Positions 33,420 to 46,303 of a DNA stretch of 64,000 nt are shown piece after piece. The DNA comes from Numida meleagris (Eukaryota > Chordata > Aves > Galliformes > Numididae): positions 19,079,755 through 19,143,754 of the forward strand of contig NC_034438.1 in NCBI RefSeq assembly GCF_002078875.1, given 5' to 3'. The first letter of the stretch is position 1; each line of letters begins with the position of its first letter. The notes below the pieces were generated by a model, which was not told the DNA's origin, searched no databases, and worked only from the letters and a program-made list of their open reading frames with translations. Made by a program: the position numbers and the translations under genes.

Positions 33420-35733
33420 AGCTGCTCTACAGTTGCATGCCCAAGTATATTTGGGAGTAAAGAGAAGACCAGTACTGGCTGGAGGTTGGGAGCTGTCTTG
33501 GGCAGAGCAACCATGAAATGGGAGAGTTCTTGATTCTTGGTGAAGTCAGGAGGGAGGTCAGCAAAACTGCTACCTTGGACTTTTTGAGGATGGACTTTGA
33601 ACTATTCGAGGCACTGGTAGGGAGAATCCCTTGGGAGTCTGTCCTGAAGGGTGAAGGGGTCCAGGAAGACTGAACAGTCCTCAAGAACGAAGTCTTAAAG
33701 GCACAGGAGCAGTCTGTTCCCCTATGCTGTAATATGAACCAGAAGGGAAGAAGCCTGGCGTGGATGAACAGGGAACTTTTGCTCAGACTCCAGGAGAAAA
33801 GAAAAGTCCACCTCCTGTGGAAGAAGGAACAAGCATTTTTAGGAGAGTACGAAGAAGTTGCTAGGATATGCAAGGAAAAAAATTAGAAAGGTAAAAGCCC
33901 AGCTTGAACTCAGCCTGGCCACTGCAGTAAAGGACAACAAAAAATTTTTTAACTAATATAATAACAATAGGAGGAGGGCTAAGAAGAATCTCCATCCTTT
34001 ACTGGATGTGACAAGGAAAGTGATCACTGAGGATAAGGAAAAGGTTGAGGTCCTCAATGCCTTCTTTACATCTGTTTTTAATAATCAGACCAGTTATCCT
34101 TGGAGTACTCTACCCTCTGACCTGGAAGTCTAGGATGGGTAGCAGAATAAACCCCCGCAAATTAAAGTGGAGGCAGTTAGAGGCCTGCTACTCCATCTAG
34201 ACTGTCACAAGTCCATGGGGCCAGATGGGATCCACTGAGAGAGCTGGCGGAGGTGATTGCCAAGTCACTTTCCACAGTCTATCTGCGTTCCTGGTCAACC
34301 TGAGAGGTCCCAGAGGATTGGAGGCTTCCCAATGTGACTCCCATCTACAAGAAGGGTCATGAAGTGAATCTGGAGAACTACAAGCCTGTCAGCCTGACCT
34401 CGGTGCCAGGGAAGGTTATGGAACAGATCATCTTTGAGATAACACAGAATGTGCAAGACAACCAGGGGATCAGGCCCAGCCTGCATGAGTTCATGAAAGG
34501 CAGGTCCTGCTTGACCAACCTGATCTCCTTCTCTGATCGAGTGACCCATCTGGTGTACGAGGGAAAGGCTGTTGATGTATTCTACCTGGACTTCAGGAAA
34601 GCCTTCAACACTGTCTCTCACAGTATTCTCCTGGGGAAGCAAGCAGGCTGTGGTTTGGACAGGTACACTCTTTGCTGGGTAAAGAACAGGCTGGAGGGCC
34701 GGGCCCAGAGAGGGGTGGTGAATGGGGTTAAATCCTGCTGGGAACCAGTCACAAGTGGTGTTCCCCAGGGGTTGGGAACCCAGGCGACCCATCCTGTTTA
34801 CTATCTTTACTGATGATCTGGATTAGGGGATAGGGTGTACCCTCAGTAAGTTTACCGATGACCACAAGCTGGGAGGAATTGTTGATCTGTCTGACGGTAG
34901 GAAGGCCCTACTGAGGGATCTGGACAGGCTGATTTGCTGGGCTGAGATCAACTCTATGAAGGTCATCAAGACCAAGTGCCAGGTTCTGCACTTTGGTCAC
35001 AGCAACGCCTGACAACGCTACAGGCTTGGGGCAGAGTGGCTGGAAAGATGCGCGGAAGAATAAGATCTAGGGATATTGGTCGATGCTTGGCTGAACTCAA
35101 GCCACTAATGTGCACAGGTAGCCAAGAAGGCCAGTGGCATCCTGGCTTGTATCAGAAATAGTGTTGCCAGCAGGAGCAGGGAGGAGATTGTCCCCCTCTA
35201 CTCAGCACTGGTGAGGCCACACCTCAAGTATTGTGTCCGGTTTTGGGTCCCTTACAACAAGACATGAGGCCCTGGAGCGTGTCCAGAGAAGGGCAATGAA
35301 GCTGGTGAGGGGACTGGAGCACAAGTCTTATGAGGAGCGACTGAAGGAACTCAGTTTGTTTAGTCTGCAGAAGAGGAGGTTCAGGGGAGATCTTATTGTC
35401 CTCTACAACTACTTGAAAAGGAGGTTGTGGTGAGGTGGGGGTCAGCCTCTTCTCCCAGATAACTAGCAATAGGACGAGAGGAAATGGCCTCAAATTGCAC
35501 CAGGGGAGATTCAGCTTGGATGTTAGGAAAATATTATTCTCCAAAAGAGTGGTCAGGGGCTGGAATGAGCTGCTCAGGGAGTTGGTTGAGTCATTGTCCC
35601 TGGAGGGGTTCAAGGAATGTGTAGTTGTGCTATTAAGGGACATGATATAGTGGGCAACATTGGTGGTAGGTGGACAGTTGGACTGGGTGGTCTTAGTGGT
35701 CTTTTCCAAGCTTAATGATTGTATGATTCTATA
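33420..35733 (+). mobile_element. CR1 LINE, about 2.3 kb (endonuclease end, reverse transcriptase, 3' UTR)
   Basis: Begins near the end of the endonuclease domain (LGQSNHEMGEFLILG, then ATLDFLRMDFELFEALVGRI). It passes through the linker and enters the reverse transcriptase near 34300. There PIYKKGHEVNLENYKPVSL, VFYLDFRKAFNTVSHSILL and SGVPQG are readable in one frame for 159 codons (34334-34813). After an in-frame stop the polymerase aspartate region is FTDD (34849-34860). The C-terminal domain ends in [14 protein letters not shown] (35650) and the 3' UTR in TTCCAAGCTTAATGATTG. The stretch 34845-35554 is 99% identical to the fragment at 18.3-19.1 kb. It is 5'-truncated and dead. Confidence 0.94.
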
Positions 35734-35831
35734 CTCCTAGTGTGGAGGAAGAGAGAGGAACCAGGCTGAACTCTGAAGTCATAAAGTGCAATTGCTTTTC
35801 CCAGGAACTCATCTCAGATGCTTGAGTTGCT
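35734..35831. other. Short spacer between CR1 copies
   Basis: About 100 bases; possibly degraded CR1 but not assignable. Confidence 0.35.
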
Positions 35832-36048
35832 TTAGGAGAGGTTTAGATTAGATATTGGAAAGAATTTCTTCACAGAAAGGTTGGTTAGGCTTTGCAGCAG
35901 GCTGCCCAGGGAAGTGGAGGCATTGGAGAGCTGTGAATATGGTACTTTGGAACACAGTCTAGTGGTGGTCTTGGTAGTGTTAGGCAGATGGTTGGATATG
36001 ATGGTCTCATGATCCTTTTCTATCCAATGTGATTTATGATTTTATGAA
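35832..36048 (+). mobile_element. CR1 LINE 3' end fragment
   Basis: AGGAGAGGTTTAGATTAGAT, AATTTCTTCACAGAAAGG and CAGGCTGCCCAGGGAAGTGG are CR1 C-terminal ORF2 landmarks. A 3' UTR (GATGGTTGGATATGATGGTC) and a decayed tail (TTTATGATTTTATGA) follow. Confidence 0.88.
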
Positions 36049-36054
36049 TACAGG

Positions 36055-36234
36055 CTGTGCAGAGAATGTATTGAAAGTAGCCCTGACAGGAAGAATATGG
36101 GGTTCTGGTGGATAAAAGCTGGATATGAGCGAGCAGTGTCTGCACTTGCAGCCCAGAAAGTCAACTGTATTCTGGGCTGCATGAAAAGAAGCATGACCAG
36201 TAAGGAAAGGGAGGTTGTTGTCCTCCCCTACTCT
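36055..36234 (+). mobile_element. Older CR1 LINE, upstream part, split by a nested insertion
   Basis: GAATATGGGGTTCTGGTGGATAA, GCCCAGAAAGTCAACTGTAT and CATGACCAGTAAGGAAAGGG follow the CR1 ORF2 C-terminal order. The text breaks off at CCCTACTCT and resumes after the nested CR1 at TCATTGAGATCCCATC (37062). This restores the expected order ending in the RPHLEYC-type coding segment. Confidence 0.88.
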
Positions 36235-37056
36235 ACTTGATCAACTGGCCAAGGTAAACCATATGAGTTTCAACAAGGCCAAGTGTCAGGTCCTGCATTT
36301 TGGTCACAACAACCCCAGGCAACCCTACAGGCTTAAGGAGGAGTGGCTGGAAAGCTGCCTGATGGAAAGGGACATTGGTGTACTGATGGACAGTCAGCTG
36401 AATATGAGCCAGCAGTGTGCCCAGGTGGCCAAGAAGGCCAATGGCATCCTGGCTTGTATCAGGAACGGTGTGGTGAGCAGGACTAGGGAAGTCATCCTGC
36501 CCTTGTACTCAGCACTGGTGAGGCCCCACCTTGAGTACTGTGTTCAGTTTTGGGCACCTCAGTACCGAAAGGACATGGAGGTGCTGGAGCAGGTCCAAAG
36601 AAGGGCAACAAGGCTGGGGAAGGGCTTGGAGAATATGCCCTATGAGGAGTGACTAAAGGAACTGGGGCTGTTTAGTCTGGGGAAGAGGAGGCTGAGGGGA
36701 GACCTCATTGCTCTCTTCAAATACCTGAAAGGAGATTGCAGTGAAGTGTGGGGCTGGTCTCTTCTCATTAGTGACAGGTGACGGGACAAGGGGAAATGGC
36801 CTCAAGTTGCACAAGGAGAGGTTTAGGTTGGATATCAGGAAAAACTTCTTTACAGAAAGGGTTGTTAAGCACTGGAACAGGCTCCCCAGGGAGGTGGGTG
36901 AGTCAGCATCTCTGAATGTGTTTAAAAACTGTTTGGATGTGGTGCTCGGGGACATGATTTAGTGGTGGGTTGTTAGAGCAGTATGGTTAGGTTGCAGTTG
37001 GACTTGGTGATCTTGAAGGTCTTTTCCAACCTGACCAATTCTATGATTCTATGATT
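36235..37056 (+). mobile_element. Young nested CR1 LINE (822 bp) with 7-bp direct flanking repeat
   Basis: Starts in ORF2 after the polymerase core ([20 protein letters not shown] from about 36263). It runs in one frame to MPYEE followed by TGA (36650-36652), then [21 protein letters not shown] and a complete 3' UTR with the ATTCTATGATTCTATG tail. The older CR1 is interrupted exactly here. The heptamer CTACTCT stands at 36228-36234 and again at 37057-37063, as expected of a target-site duplication. It is almost identical to the minus-strand copy at 3316-3960. Confidence 0.92.
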
Positions 37057-37552
37057 CTACTCTCATTGAGATCCCATCTCTAGTACTGCATTCAGCTCTG
37101 GGGCCCCCAGCACAAGAATGACATGGTGCTGTTGGAGCAGGCCCAGAGGAAGTCATGATGATGATCAGAGGTCTGGAGCACCTACCCTACTAAGACAAAG
37201 AGAGCTAGGGTTGTTCTGCTTGAAGAAGTGTCTGGGGAGACACTTTAGCAGCCTTCCAGTACCTGAAAGAGGCCTACAGGAAAGATGAGGACAGACTCTT
37301 TATCAGGGAGTGTAGAGACTGGATGAGGGGTTAAGCAAAAAGAGAGTAGTTTTCAATTAGAAATTACAAAGGAATTCTTCACTATGAGGGTGCTGAAGTA
37401 CTGGAATAAACTACTCAGAGAAGCTGTGGATGCCCCATCCCTGGAGATGTTCAAAGCCAGGTTGGATGAAGGTAGCAGAGGCCCATGGTGGAAGAGTTGG
37501 ATCCAGATGATCTTTAAGGCCCATTACAACCTAAACTATTCTCCTATTCTAT
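37057..37552 (+). mobile_element. Older CR1 LINE, downstream part
   Basis: Resumes the interrupted element: CTCTGGGGCCCCCAGCACAAG, GTCTGGAGCACCTACCC, CAGTACCTGAAAGAGGCCTAC. The 3' UTR and a worn ATTCTCCTATTCTATG tail follow. It is visibly more diverged than the nested insertion, consistent with greater age. Confidence 0.9.
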
Positions 37553-39344
37553 GATAAGTAATGAAGTGAATGAAATATTTTGCTAGACAACCTCAAGAAG
37601 CTTAGAATATATAATAAGTTATTAGTCCTCTTCAGAATAATTTTGTTAACCCAGGAAAATAATTTAACCATTATGCACCCCAGTTTGGCTGGTTATCCTA
37701 GGACTAATAAAATACCTGTATGGACAGGACACTCAAGATTAGTTGCCTGCAAGTTATAACGCAATCTTAAATGAAAATAATCTTACAAATCAACAGTCTT
37801 ATTTATGTTGATCATATCATAAATATAGATCTGTTCCACTTCAAAAGACCTCATTTTCCTTTCCTTAATTTTTTTTTTTATTGTTACTTTTCCTCAGGAT
37901 TTTGTTTTTAATTTTCTACTGACAACAGAAGATTGTGCTTTGCTGGCTGGAAGACTCATTCTATCCTTTTGTGAGATTGGTCATTCTTGGTAACAAACAG
38001 CATGAAAATATTCTTTGAGAAATGGCAATTTTAAGTTACTGTGAGGCAAGGCATAAGATTAAAAATGATTTTGCCATCTATATGTTAGAAATTGTTTTGT
38101 TACTGATATTTGTATTCTGTTTAAATAGAGTATTGCTAATGAAAGTGAAAGATAGATAGGAAAGAAATCAAAATAATTTTTTTTCATATTTCCTCTGTAG
38201 ATTTTCAAGTTTCTCTGAACCATTCTTAGTCATGCCTGTTATAACAAAATGTCAATGAGCAATGTCATCTAAGGCAGACACACTTGAAGATACATTATTA
38301 ATAAATTTCTGACTTTTTTTCCTGTGAAAGATGTATAAAAAAACCTCAAATTGTTAGGAAGAAGAAGAAGATAAATATCCTCAATTTAAGTATACCTTTC
38401 CTGTCTACCTTCTTGTGTATCCTTTCATAATATACACAGACACATATAATCATTTATGTCATTTAGAGTAAAAAAATCATTTAAGATGTAGCTATATACC
38501 TAATTTTGTAAATAGGTAAATAATTGGATTCTCAGAGAAAATATTAGTATAAATTCCAAACAGAGTTTTAATTTTCAGATACCATAAAGTATCTAGAAGA
38601 TAGCCTAAGATTTTCTTATGCAGCTGCCCATCTTTAGGTATTTGTGGTCTTTCGGTACTTAGCTAAAGCCAAGTTTAGAAAATGTCCTCAGTTGCAAAAA
38701 TAAACCAACACGAAACACTAGTGAGTACAAACCCTTCTCCCTGAGCTGTTTAATACACCAAGCTCTCTTGTTTAACCCTACATGGCTACATCTTGGCAGA
38801 CATCCCCACATATAATAAAATTTCCTGGATGAAGTAAAGTTAAACTCAGAAATGTGAAGTCAGAGAGCACAGACTGTACACAGAAACACACATTCCTACT
38901 GCTCAAAGCCCCTCATCCTCATTTTTGGTCAACACAATCCACAGCTATGTTTTAGTGCAAACAATATCCCTTTTTTTAAAGTGTTGAAACTGGCAACTGA
39001 ATAGCTTCCATTAGCTTATGAGTCATCTTTGATTTCTAGCTTGCAATTAGTTTGAGACTATTTTTGTTTTCGCTCTCTGCTTCCTCTAATTTTCTCATAC
39101 TGATTTGGTCAAAGAAGGAAAAAAAAATCCTAAGCAAACAAATAAAAGCTGTTTTACATCATGAGTATGTTTAAAGGGGTTATTACCTCTCAGCTTCATA
39201 ACACCCTACGTCTAGGCATGTTCTTTAAAGTCTGATCTGTTTTTGCAGCATCCTTTCTGCATTCTGGAAAGTCAGTCTCTTGCCTACTGGCTGTTTTCTG
39301 AAAATTTTCCCCATGTTGTTAACTTCTCCTTACAAGCTAAAATC
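37553..39344. other. AT-rich spacer, nothing recognised
   Basis: Homopolymer runs (T-rich near 37868-37879) and no recognisable element or gene. Confidence 0.45.
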
Positions 39345-40602
39345 CCTGAGAATTTGTGCCTGACAAATTTTTTGACCTTCTACTATGAGGTTACAGCATT
39401 GGTAACCTCATGCATCAGCATCAGGTAACCTGATGTCATCTACATAGGCTTGTGCAAAGCATTTGACACTGTCCCACACTACATCCTTGTCTGTAGATGG
39501 GTGAGACATGGATTGGACAGATGGACCACTTGGTGGATAAGAAACAGGCCAGATGATGACATGCAAAGAGGCCTAATGTCCAGAACAATGGCTCAATGTC
39601 CAGGTGGAGACCAGAGATGAATAGCCTTTTCCAGAAGTCAATACTGGGACCAGTGTTATTTAACATTTTTGTCAGGCACATGGACAATGGGACTGAGTGC
39701 ACCCTGAGCAAATTTGCCAATGACATCAAGCTGTGTGGTATGGTCAGTATGTTGAAGAGAAGGGATGACATCCAGAGGGACCATGACACATTTAAGAGCT
39801 GTGCTTGTGCTAATCTCACACAGATCAACAAGCGAAACCACAAGGTCCTGTGAAGGTGACAGAGCAATTCCAAAGACAAATTCAGTCTAGCTGTAGAATG
39901 GTTGGAGAGCAGCCCTGAGGAGAAGGACTTGGAGGTCTTAGTTGATGAGAAGCTCAACATGAGTGAGTAATATCCGCTTGCAGCCCAGAAAGCCAACCAT
40001 ATCCTGGGCTGCATCAAAAGAAGTCAGACCAGCAGGGCTAGGGAGGTGATTGTCCCCCTCTGCTCTCGTGCCACCTGGAGTACTGCTTTCAGCTCTAGAC
40101 ACTCAGCATAAGGACATGGAGCTTTTGGAGAGAGTCCAGAGGAGGACCACAAGGATGATTAGAGGGCTGGATCACCTCTTCTATGAAGACAGGCTGAGGG
40201 AGTTGGAGTTGTTCAGCTTGGAGAAGTGAAGGCCTCAAGGAAACCTTATAGTGGTCTTTTAGTACTTAAAAGGGGCCTACAGGAATGCTGGAAAGGGACT
40301 CTGTCAGGGAGTGTAGTGATTGAACAAGGGGCAATGGTTTCAAACTAAAGGGTTTAAGACATATAGGTTAAGATTAGATATTAGTAAGAAATTCTTTACT
40401 ATGAAGATTGTGACACACTAGGACAGGTTGCCTAGAGAAATTGTGAATTTCCCATTCCTAGAAGTGATCAAGGCCAGGTTGGATGAGGCTTTAGGCAACT
40501 GGTCTAGTGGAAAGAGTCCCTGCTCATGGAAATAGATGCTCTTTAAGGTTCCTTCCAACCTAAACCAATCCATGAGTCATCCTACAATTGTTATGATTCT
40601 TG
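39345..40602 (+). mobile_element. CR1 LINE, about 1.25 kb, reverse transcriptase to 3' end
   Basis: Begins at the RT fingers/palm (AENLCLTNFLTFYYEVTAL-like; then [15 protein letters not shown]). It passes the polymerase motif as KFANDIKLCG near 39708, where the FADD pair has become FAND. It continues through the C-terminal domain to a 3' UTR (TTTAAGGTTCCTTCCAACC) and a decayed tail ending TTATGATTCTTG. Several frameshifts; 5'-truncated. Confidence 0.92.
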
Positions 40603-41231
40603 AGGATTTCAATTTCAAGGATACTCTCATCCAGCTTTAATGTACTGGATATTCTATGCCACTCAATTTACACTATTACTTACAAGATATATTTATGCTC
40701 TAACTGACACATCTTTGCAGCACTATCCTATAGTTCTCACCTCTGTTTACCACAATTATTAGTGCACAATCTTTAGAGAGAGCAGTAAAAGAAGCACAAT
40801 TCCACATGCCTATACTGTTTACAACATACATATAACACAACCCGGCTATGTGTACTTGCAGCAATCCCATTCTCTTTTCAGAATAAGAGTATTGCTCTCC
40901 TTTCTGGACTTACTGCCATATGTGTTCCATTTTACAGAACCTGAAAACCACATTCAGTTCTCAGTGAAAAGAATAATCATCTCTTTATAATCACATTTTC
41001 ATCCGACACTGTCAAATGTTCTTTATACTTTCAGTACAGGATTTCCAAACACTGCCTAGCATGTGGCCATCACTAAAAGGCTGTTCTTCATTTTAATGAG
41101 CTGACCTCACCGCAGAATATATTTATTTCATTTTCCGACTTACAGCACTAACTCTTCACCCTCCGATAACATATTTTACACTTCATCTAGATTTCACCCC
41201 ACTTTTCAGTCTGTGGTGTAAGAGCTGCCAT
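40603..41231. other. AT-rich spacer, nothing recognised
   Basis: No repeat or coding signature recognised. Confidence 0.45.
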
Positions 41232-43765
41232 CAAGGCCAAATCGCAGAATCACACAGAATTACAGGGTGATTAAAGTTGGAAGGAGCTTCAAGAAGTCAT
41301 CTGATCCAACCCTCCAGCTCAAGCAAGTATACCAAGAGCAGGTTGCCCAGGTTACCCATGTTCAGGTGTCTTGAAGATTTCCAAGGAAAAAGACTCCACA
41401 AAAGCATTGGTTTACCTCTTCTAGTGCTCTGCTACTTGCCCAGAAAAGTGCTTCCCAATGTTTAGAGAGAATCTCCTGTGCTCCAGTTTGTTCCTGTTGT
41501 CTCTTTCCTAGCACTGGCCACCACTGAAAATAACATTATTCCATCCTATTTGCACTCTTCTTTCAGATATTTATAGTCATTGATAAGACTCCCCTGAGCT
41601 TCCTCTTGTCCAGGCTGAACAGTTCCAGCTCTCTCAGGCTGTCATAGGAAAGGTGCTCCTGTCCCTTCATCATTTTGGTGGCCCTCCATTGGACTCCTTC
41701 CAGTATGTCATCTCTCTTGTACTGGGTGGCTCAGAATTGGACACTACTTCAGGTGTCACCTCAGAATTGCTGAGCAGAGGGGAAGGATCACCTCTCTTGG
41801 CCTACTGGTGGTACTTTGCCTAATGCAGTCAAGAATATCATTAATGTTCTTAGCGGTAAGGATACGTTGCTGACTACTGTTCAATTTGGTGTCTACTAGG
41901 ACTACTACAGCCTTTTCTGCATAGCTGCTTTCCATCTGAGTGGCCCTCAGCATGTACTGATGCCTCCCTGGGTGAAGAACTCTGCACTTCTTGTTGAACT
42001 TCATAAGGTTCCAGTCATTCCACCTCTCCATCCTGCCAAGTTCCCCCTGGAAGTCCATGCAGTCTGTTGGTACGATAGCCATTCCCAGCAGTTTCTTGTT
42101 ATGTATGAATTTACTGAGAGTATACTCAATCCCATCATCCAGATTGTCAGTGAAGATGTTAAACAAGACTGCACACAGTACAAGTCCCTGGAATACTCTG
42201 GTCATTATTGACCTCCAGCTAACTAGACTTTGCACTACTGAACATTATCCTCTAGGTTCAGCCATTCAGCCAATTTTTGATCAACCTTACTGTCTGCTCA
42301 TCCATCCCATATGAGGATCTTATGTGAGATAGTGTCAAAGGCCTTCCTGAAGTCCAGGAAGACAATATCCATTGGTCCCCCCTCATCCCTAACACTGGTC
42401 ACTTCATAATAGAAGCTTGCCTGGTTGGTCAAGCATTATTTCCATTTGATGAATCCATGCTGACCACTACTCCTGATGATTTTCTTCTCCTTTCTGCGCC
42501 TTTTTGAAAATTTTGCTGAGGCAAATAAGTCATTCAATACCTCAGCCTTTTCACTGTCCTTGGTAACCAGGTTCCCTGTTTCTTTCTGGAGAAGGCCCAC
42601 ATTTCCCTAGTCTTCCTTTTGAGGTACTTGTAGATCTCTTCTTTCTGCCCTTGATGTCCTTGGCCAGATTCAATTCTATCTGGGCTTCAGGCATTCTAAC
42701 ACAATCTTTGGCTGCTCAGACAATGTCTCTGTATTCTTCCCAGGTTACCTATCCTCTTTTCCACCCTCTGTAGGCTTCCTTTTTCTGTCTGAGTTTTGCC
42801 AGGATCTCTTTGTTCATCTATGCAGGCTTTCTGACATTCTTGCAGCACTTTCTCTGTGTTGTATGCATCATTGCTGAGAATTGATCACCTTCGGAGAAGG
42901 CGATCCTTGAATATTAGCCATCTTTCTGGAAACCTTCTTCTGTCCAGAGCTTCACAGTATTCTATCAAGCAGATTCTTGAAAAGCACGTCAGCTCTCCTG
43001 AAGTCCAAAGTTGGCAAATGATTACTTTGCACAATCCTCACTGCCCTAAGAAACTTGAACTCTACTATTTCAAGGTCGCTACAGGCAAAACTGCTTTGGA
43101 CCCTCACATTCCTCACAAACTCTTCCTTGCTGGTGACAATGAGCATAGCACTTCTCCTCACTGGCTCTTCTATTCTTTAGAGAAATAAGTTTCATCAGTG
43201 TGTTCCAGGAATCTCCTGGATTGCTTCTGCTCTGCTGTGTCCCTCCAAATCCCTCCAACAGATATTAAGGTGGTTGAAGTCTCCCATGAAGACCAAGACT
43301 TGTGAATGTGAAGCTGGTCCTACCTGCCCGTAGAGGGCATCATCCACACATTCTTCCCAGTCAGGTGGCATGTAGCAGACCCCCACTATAGCATTAACAA
43401 GCTTTGTCTTCCCTTTAATCTTTATCCATAAACTCCCAGTCAGCTCCTCATCCATCTGTGGCAGAGTTCTATACACTCCAGCTGGTCACTGACAGAGGGC
43501 AACACCCCATCCTCACCTCCCCAGACTGTCTTTCCTGAGAGCATATATCCTTCCAACATTCCAATCATGGGAGCCATCCAGCCATGTCCCTGTGATTACA
43601 AAATCACAATCTTGCAAGCATGTGCACATTACTAACTTGTCTTTTACACTCCCCATGCTGTGTGCATTAGCAAGCAGGCATTTGTGTTCCTAGAAAGTGT
43701 CTGGGGGATTCACTGCCTTGCAGGCATTTCCTTGCTAGTTTGCCAGTGCTAGAGGTGACCCTGCA
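41232..43765 (-). mobile_element. CR1 LINE, about 2.5 kb (minus strand), endonuclease to 3' end
   Basis: On the minus strand from about 43640 down, the start of ORF2 is recognisable by its DNA landmarks. The endonuclease follows as NAIVGVCYMPPDWEE and VFMGDFNHLNICWRD (43195-43476). The linker, reverse transcriptase (42500-42000) and C-terminal domain come next. The polymerase motif reads LSKFIHNKKL, so the catalytic FADD is lost. The 3' UTR edge is at AGAATCACACAGAATTACAG. Most of ORF2 is represented but in many short frames. The high-coordinate edge is approximate, and ORF1 is not recognisable. Confidence 0.9.
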
Positions 43766-44387
43766 CAAGCTTCATATTGTTGATTTTATGATCCATCCCT
43801 ACCACACCACTCCATGCCCCTTGTTCAGCAGCCCCCTGGATTGCTCCTTCACAGGGAATCTGGTGCTGCTGGATTTTCTGCAAGAAATCAAGAAATTCAC
43901 CAAGGAATTCCAGGCATGCTGCATGAAAGAAGGAGTTAGGGGAGCAGCAATTATCAAAACACAAGTCTAAATATTTAGACAGTCCTTATAAAGAAGAAGA
44001 AATTAGGGGTAATTCTGGGAAGCAAATTCTGAGTGCTTTTTCTTCTCAGTGCATTTTAAGTAGAAGGCAGCAGTAGAAAAAAAAAAGGAATTAGTCCTGA
44101 GAACACTTGACTTCAGAAATTTCTTCATACTAAATGAAGAATTCATGCATAGATGAAGAAATGCATAGAGTTCCAGGAGTACTATAGTACTTTGATTAGC
44201 ATAATTACATCATTCAGAGTGTTCACCAGGACCTGCATGACCTACAGCTCTACACTTGGTAGCAAAATCCACTGTTGGACAATTTTAAGGACAAGCTCTC
44301 TAGAGTAGCTACTATCCTTAATTAGACAATCATTAAATACTAAGATAATTGTGAAGAATGCTCACACTTCTGCTGCTTTTTGCTTCC
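43766..44387. other. Spacer, nothing recognised
   Basis: Possibly the worn 5' part of the preceding CR1 up to about 43960, then AT-rich sequence with no feature I can name. Confidence 0.4.
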
Positions 44388-44628
44388 AGGGGAGATTTAG
44401 GCTGGACATTAGGAAATTCTACTTTTCTGAAAGAGTGGTCAGGCACTTGAATGGGCTGCCCAGGGAGGTGGTTGAGTCACCATCCCTGGAGGTGTTCAAG
44501 AAACATTTAGATATAGTGTTGAGAGACATGGTTTAGTGGGGTTATTGGTGGTAGGTGGATGGTTGGACTGGATGATCTTGTAGGTCTTTTCCAACCTAGC
44601 TAATTCTGTGATTCTATGATTCTATAAT
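44388..44628 (+). mobile_element. CR1 LINE 3' end, young-looking
   Basis: CAGGGGAGATTTAGGCTGGA is followed by [20 protein letters not shown] coding. A full 3' UTR (GGTTGGACTGGATGATCTTG) and ATTCTGTGATTCTATGATTC tail complete it. It differs at few positions from the minus-strand copy at 1370-1620, so the two are of the same subfamily. Confidence 0.95.
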
Positions 44629-45655
44629 TTCATTAACACCAAGTGACCTCAGAATCCAGAATGTCCTTCTCAGGTAGGTTTCTCCCAGACCACAGACTTC
44701 TATAATTTTCAGAACCGTCCCACTAACAGAAAAAGTTGAATCTCTGCTTCTCTCTTTTACCCAAATCATCATAGTCAGTGACAGAGTGCCTCAGATGAAC
44801 ACTAGAGAAAAACTCTGCCTGATTTTAAGCAGATAAGAATAAAATGGGAAAAAAAAAAAAAAAGGTGAGCAGTGTGAGCTGTAGCTAAAAATCTAAATCT
44901 AAATGATGCTCTTATACGTATTTACACAATGAAATATGGACAAGTATTTAAAGGAAGACCCTGTAAACAAACTTTATATGAATTTCTCCATGAGGCCTGC
45001 TATAATAAGGAAAATGCTCCAATAATTTTCAGTTCTGGTTGACCCTAATTTTGTTTCTACAAGTGCTTCCACTCCTAAATAAATACCAGCTAAGAAAGTT
45101 TCACGCTTCAAGAAAACTCACAGTATGCTCTGAGAGTTGCACAGGAGCACAATGTTACATTCTTCTTTATTACATTCTGTAGGTTATGACACTTTACAAG
45201 ACTTTAATAAAAACAACTGGTGGTCTATTTCTGGCACAGTCCAAAGATGGATACTTTCCTGAAAATTAGATGGTGAAGAATGGAAGGGATGATGAAAGAA
45301 GAATTTATATTTCCAATTACAATCACACACACACACAAAAAAAAAAAACCCTCAATACTATAATCTTAGTCACATTATTCAGAACATTTACTAAATTATT
45401 AAAATTCATTCATTTCCAAAATCTTCTTATTAGTTGATGAGAGAAAATTTGGATTTGTCTCCTTGTACTAATTGTTTGCAGTTTCAAAAAACTTCAAATA
45501 TGTATTTCGAAAAAAGAGGTTGAAAAAAACCTTTGTCATATAACTTCAGAAATAACCTAACAGAGCTCCTAGAGATAGTTCAGCAAAGGAAAATAAGATG
45601 ATAGAGTATATCTCTTCATCATAGCAGGAAAGCCGAAGAGCCACAAAAAAAAAGG
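44629..45655. other. AT-rich spacer with homopolymers
   Basis: Poly-A at 44850-44864 and a short CA tract followed by poly-A at 45326-45349. Nothing else recognised. Confidence 0.45.
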
Positions 45656-46303
45656 TTAATTGCAGTGGTTCTGGGAAAAGAGTAAGTGGGTACAATGAAA
45701 CACTAGAGACAAAGGTTGGAAACATTTATTGTGTGGATGAAGAAGCACTGGAACAACTGAGTACACTCTCAGTAAATTTCCAGACAACATCAAGCTGGGA
45801 AGAAGTGTTGATCTGCAGAGGGATCTGAATAGGCTGCACTGATGGGCTGCACCCAGCTGTATGGTATTCAGCAAGGCTAAAAGCCGGGCACTGCTCTTCG
45901 TTTGTAACAACCCCATGCAGTGGTGCAGGCTTGGGGAAGTTCAGCTGGAAAGTTGCCCAGCAGAAAAGGACCTGTTGGTCCTTCCTGAAAGGAAGCTGTA
46001 GAGGGGTGGGCACCAATCTCTTTTCTCTGGTAAAGAGTGATAGGACATGAGGAAATGGCCTCAGTTAACTCCAGGGGAGGTTTAGATTGGATATTGAGAA
46101 GAATTTCTTCACAAAAAGGCTGTTTGGGCATTGCAACAGGCTACAGAGGGAAGGAGTGGATTTGCCAGCCCTGGAGGCATTGGAGACCTGTGGATGTGAT
46201 GCTTAGGGACTCATTTTAGTGGTGGTCTTGGTAGTGTTAAGTGGATGATTGGACTTGATGATCTAAAGGGTCTTCTCCATCCTACATGACTCTGAATTTC
46301 TAT
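45656..46303 (+). mobile_element. CR1 LINE with internal deletions, 3' end present
   Basis: ACTGAGTACACTCTCAGTAA is the RT motif neighbourhood. AATAGGCTGCACTGATGGGC and AACAACCCCATGCAGTGG follow. The sequence then jumps to the late ORF2 segment (GAGTGATAGGACATGAGGAAATGG) and the 3' UTR (TGATTGGACTTGATGATC). The tail is reduced to ATTTCTATGA. At least one internal deletion is implied near 45990. Confidence 0.88.

Noticed and set aside
34334..34813. A long intact-looking reverse-transcriptase frame as a possible functional gene
   Set aside because: It is part of a truncated CR1 with an in-frame stop soon after and no promoter; a remnant, not an active gene.
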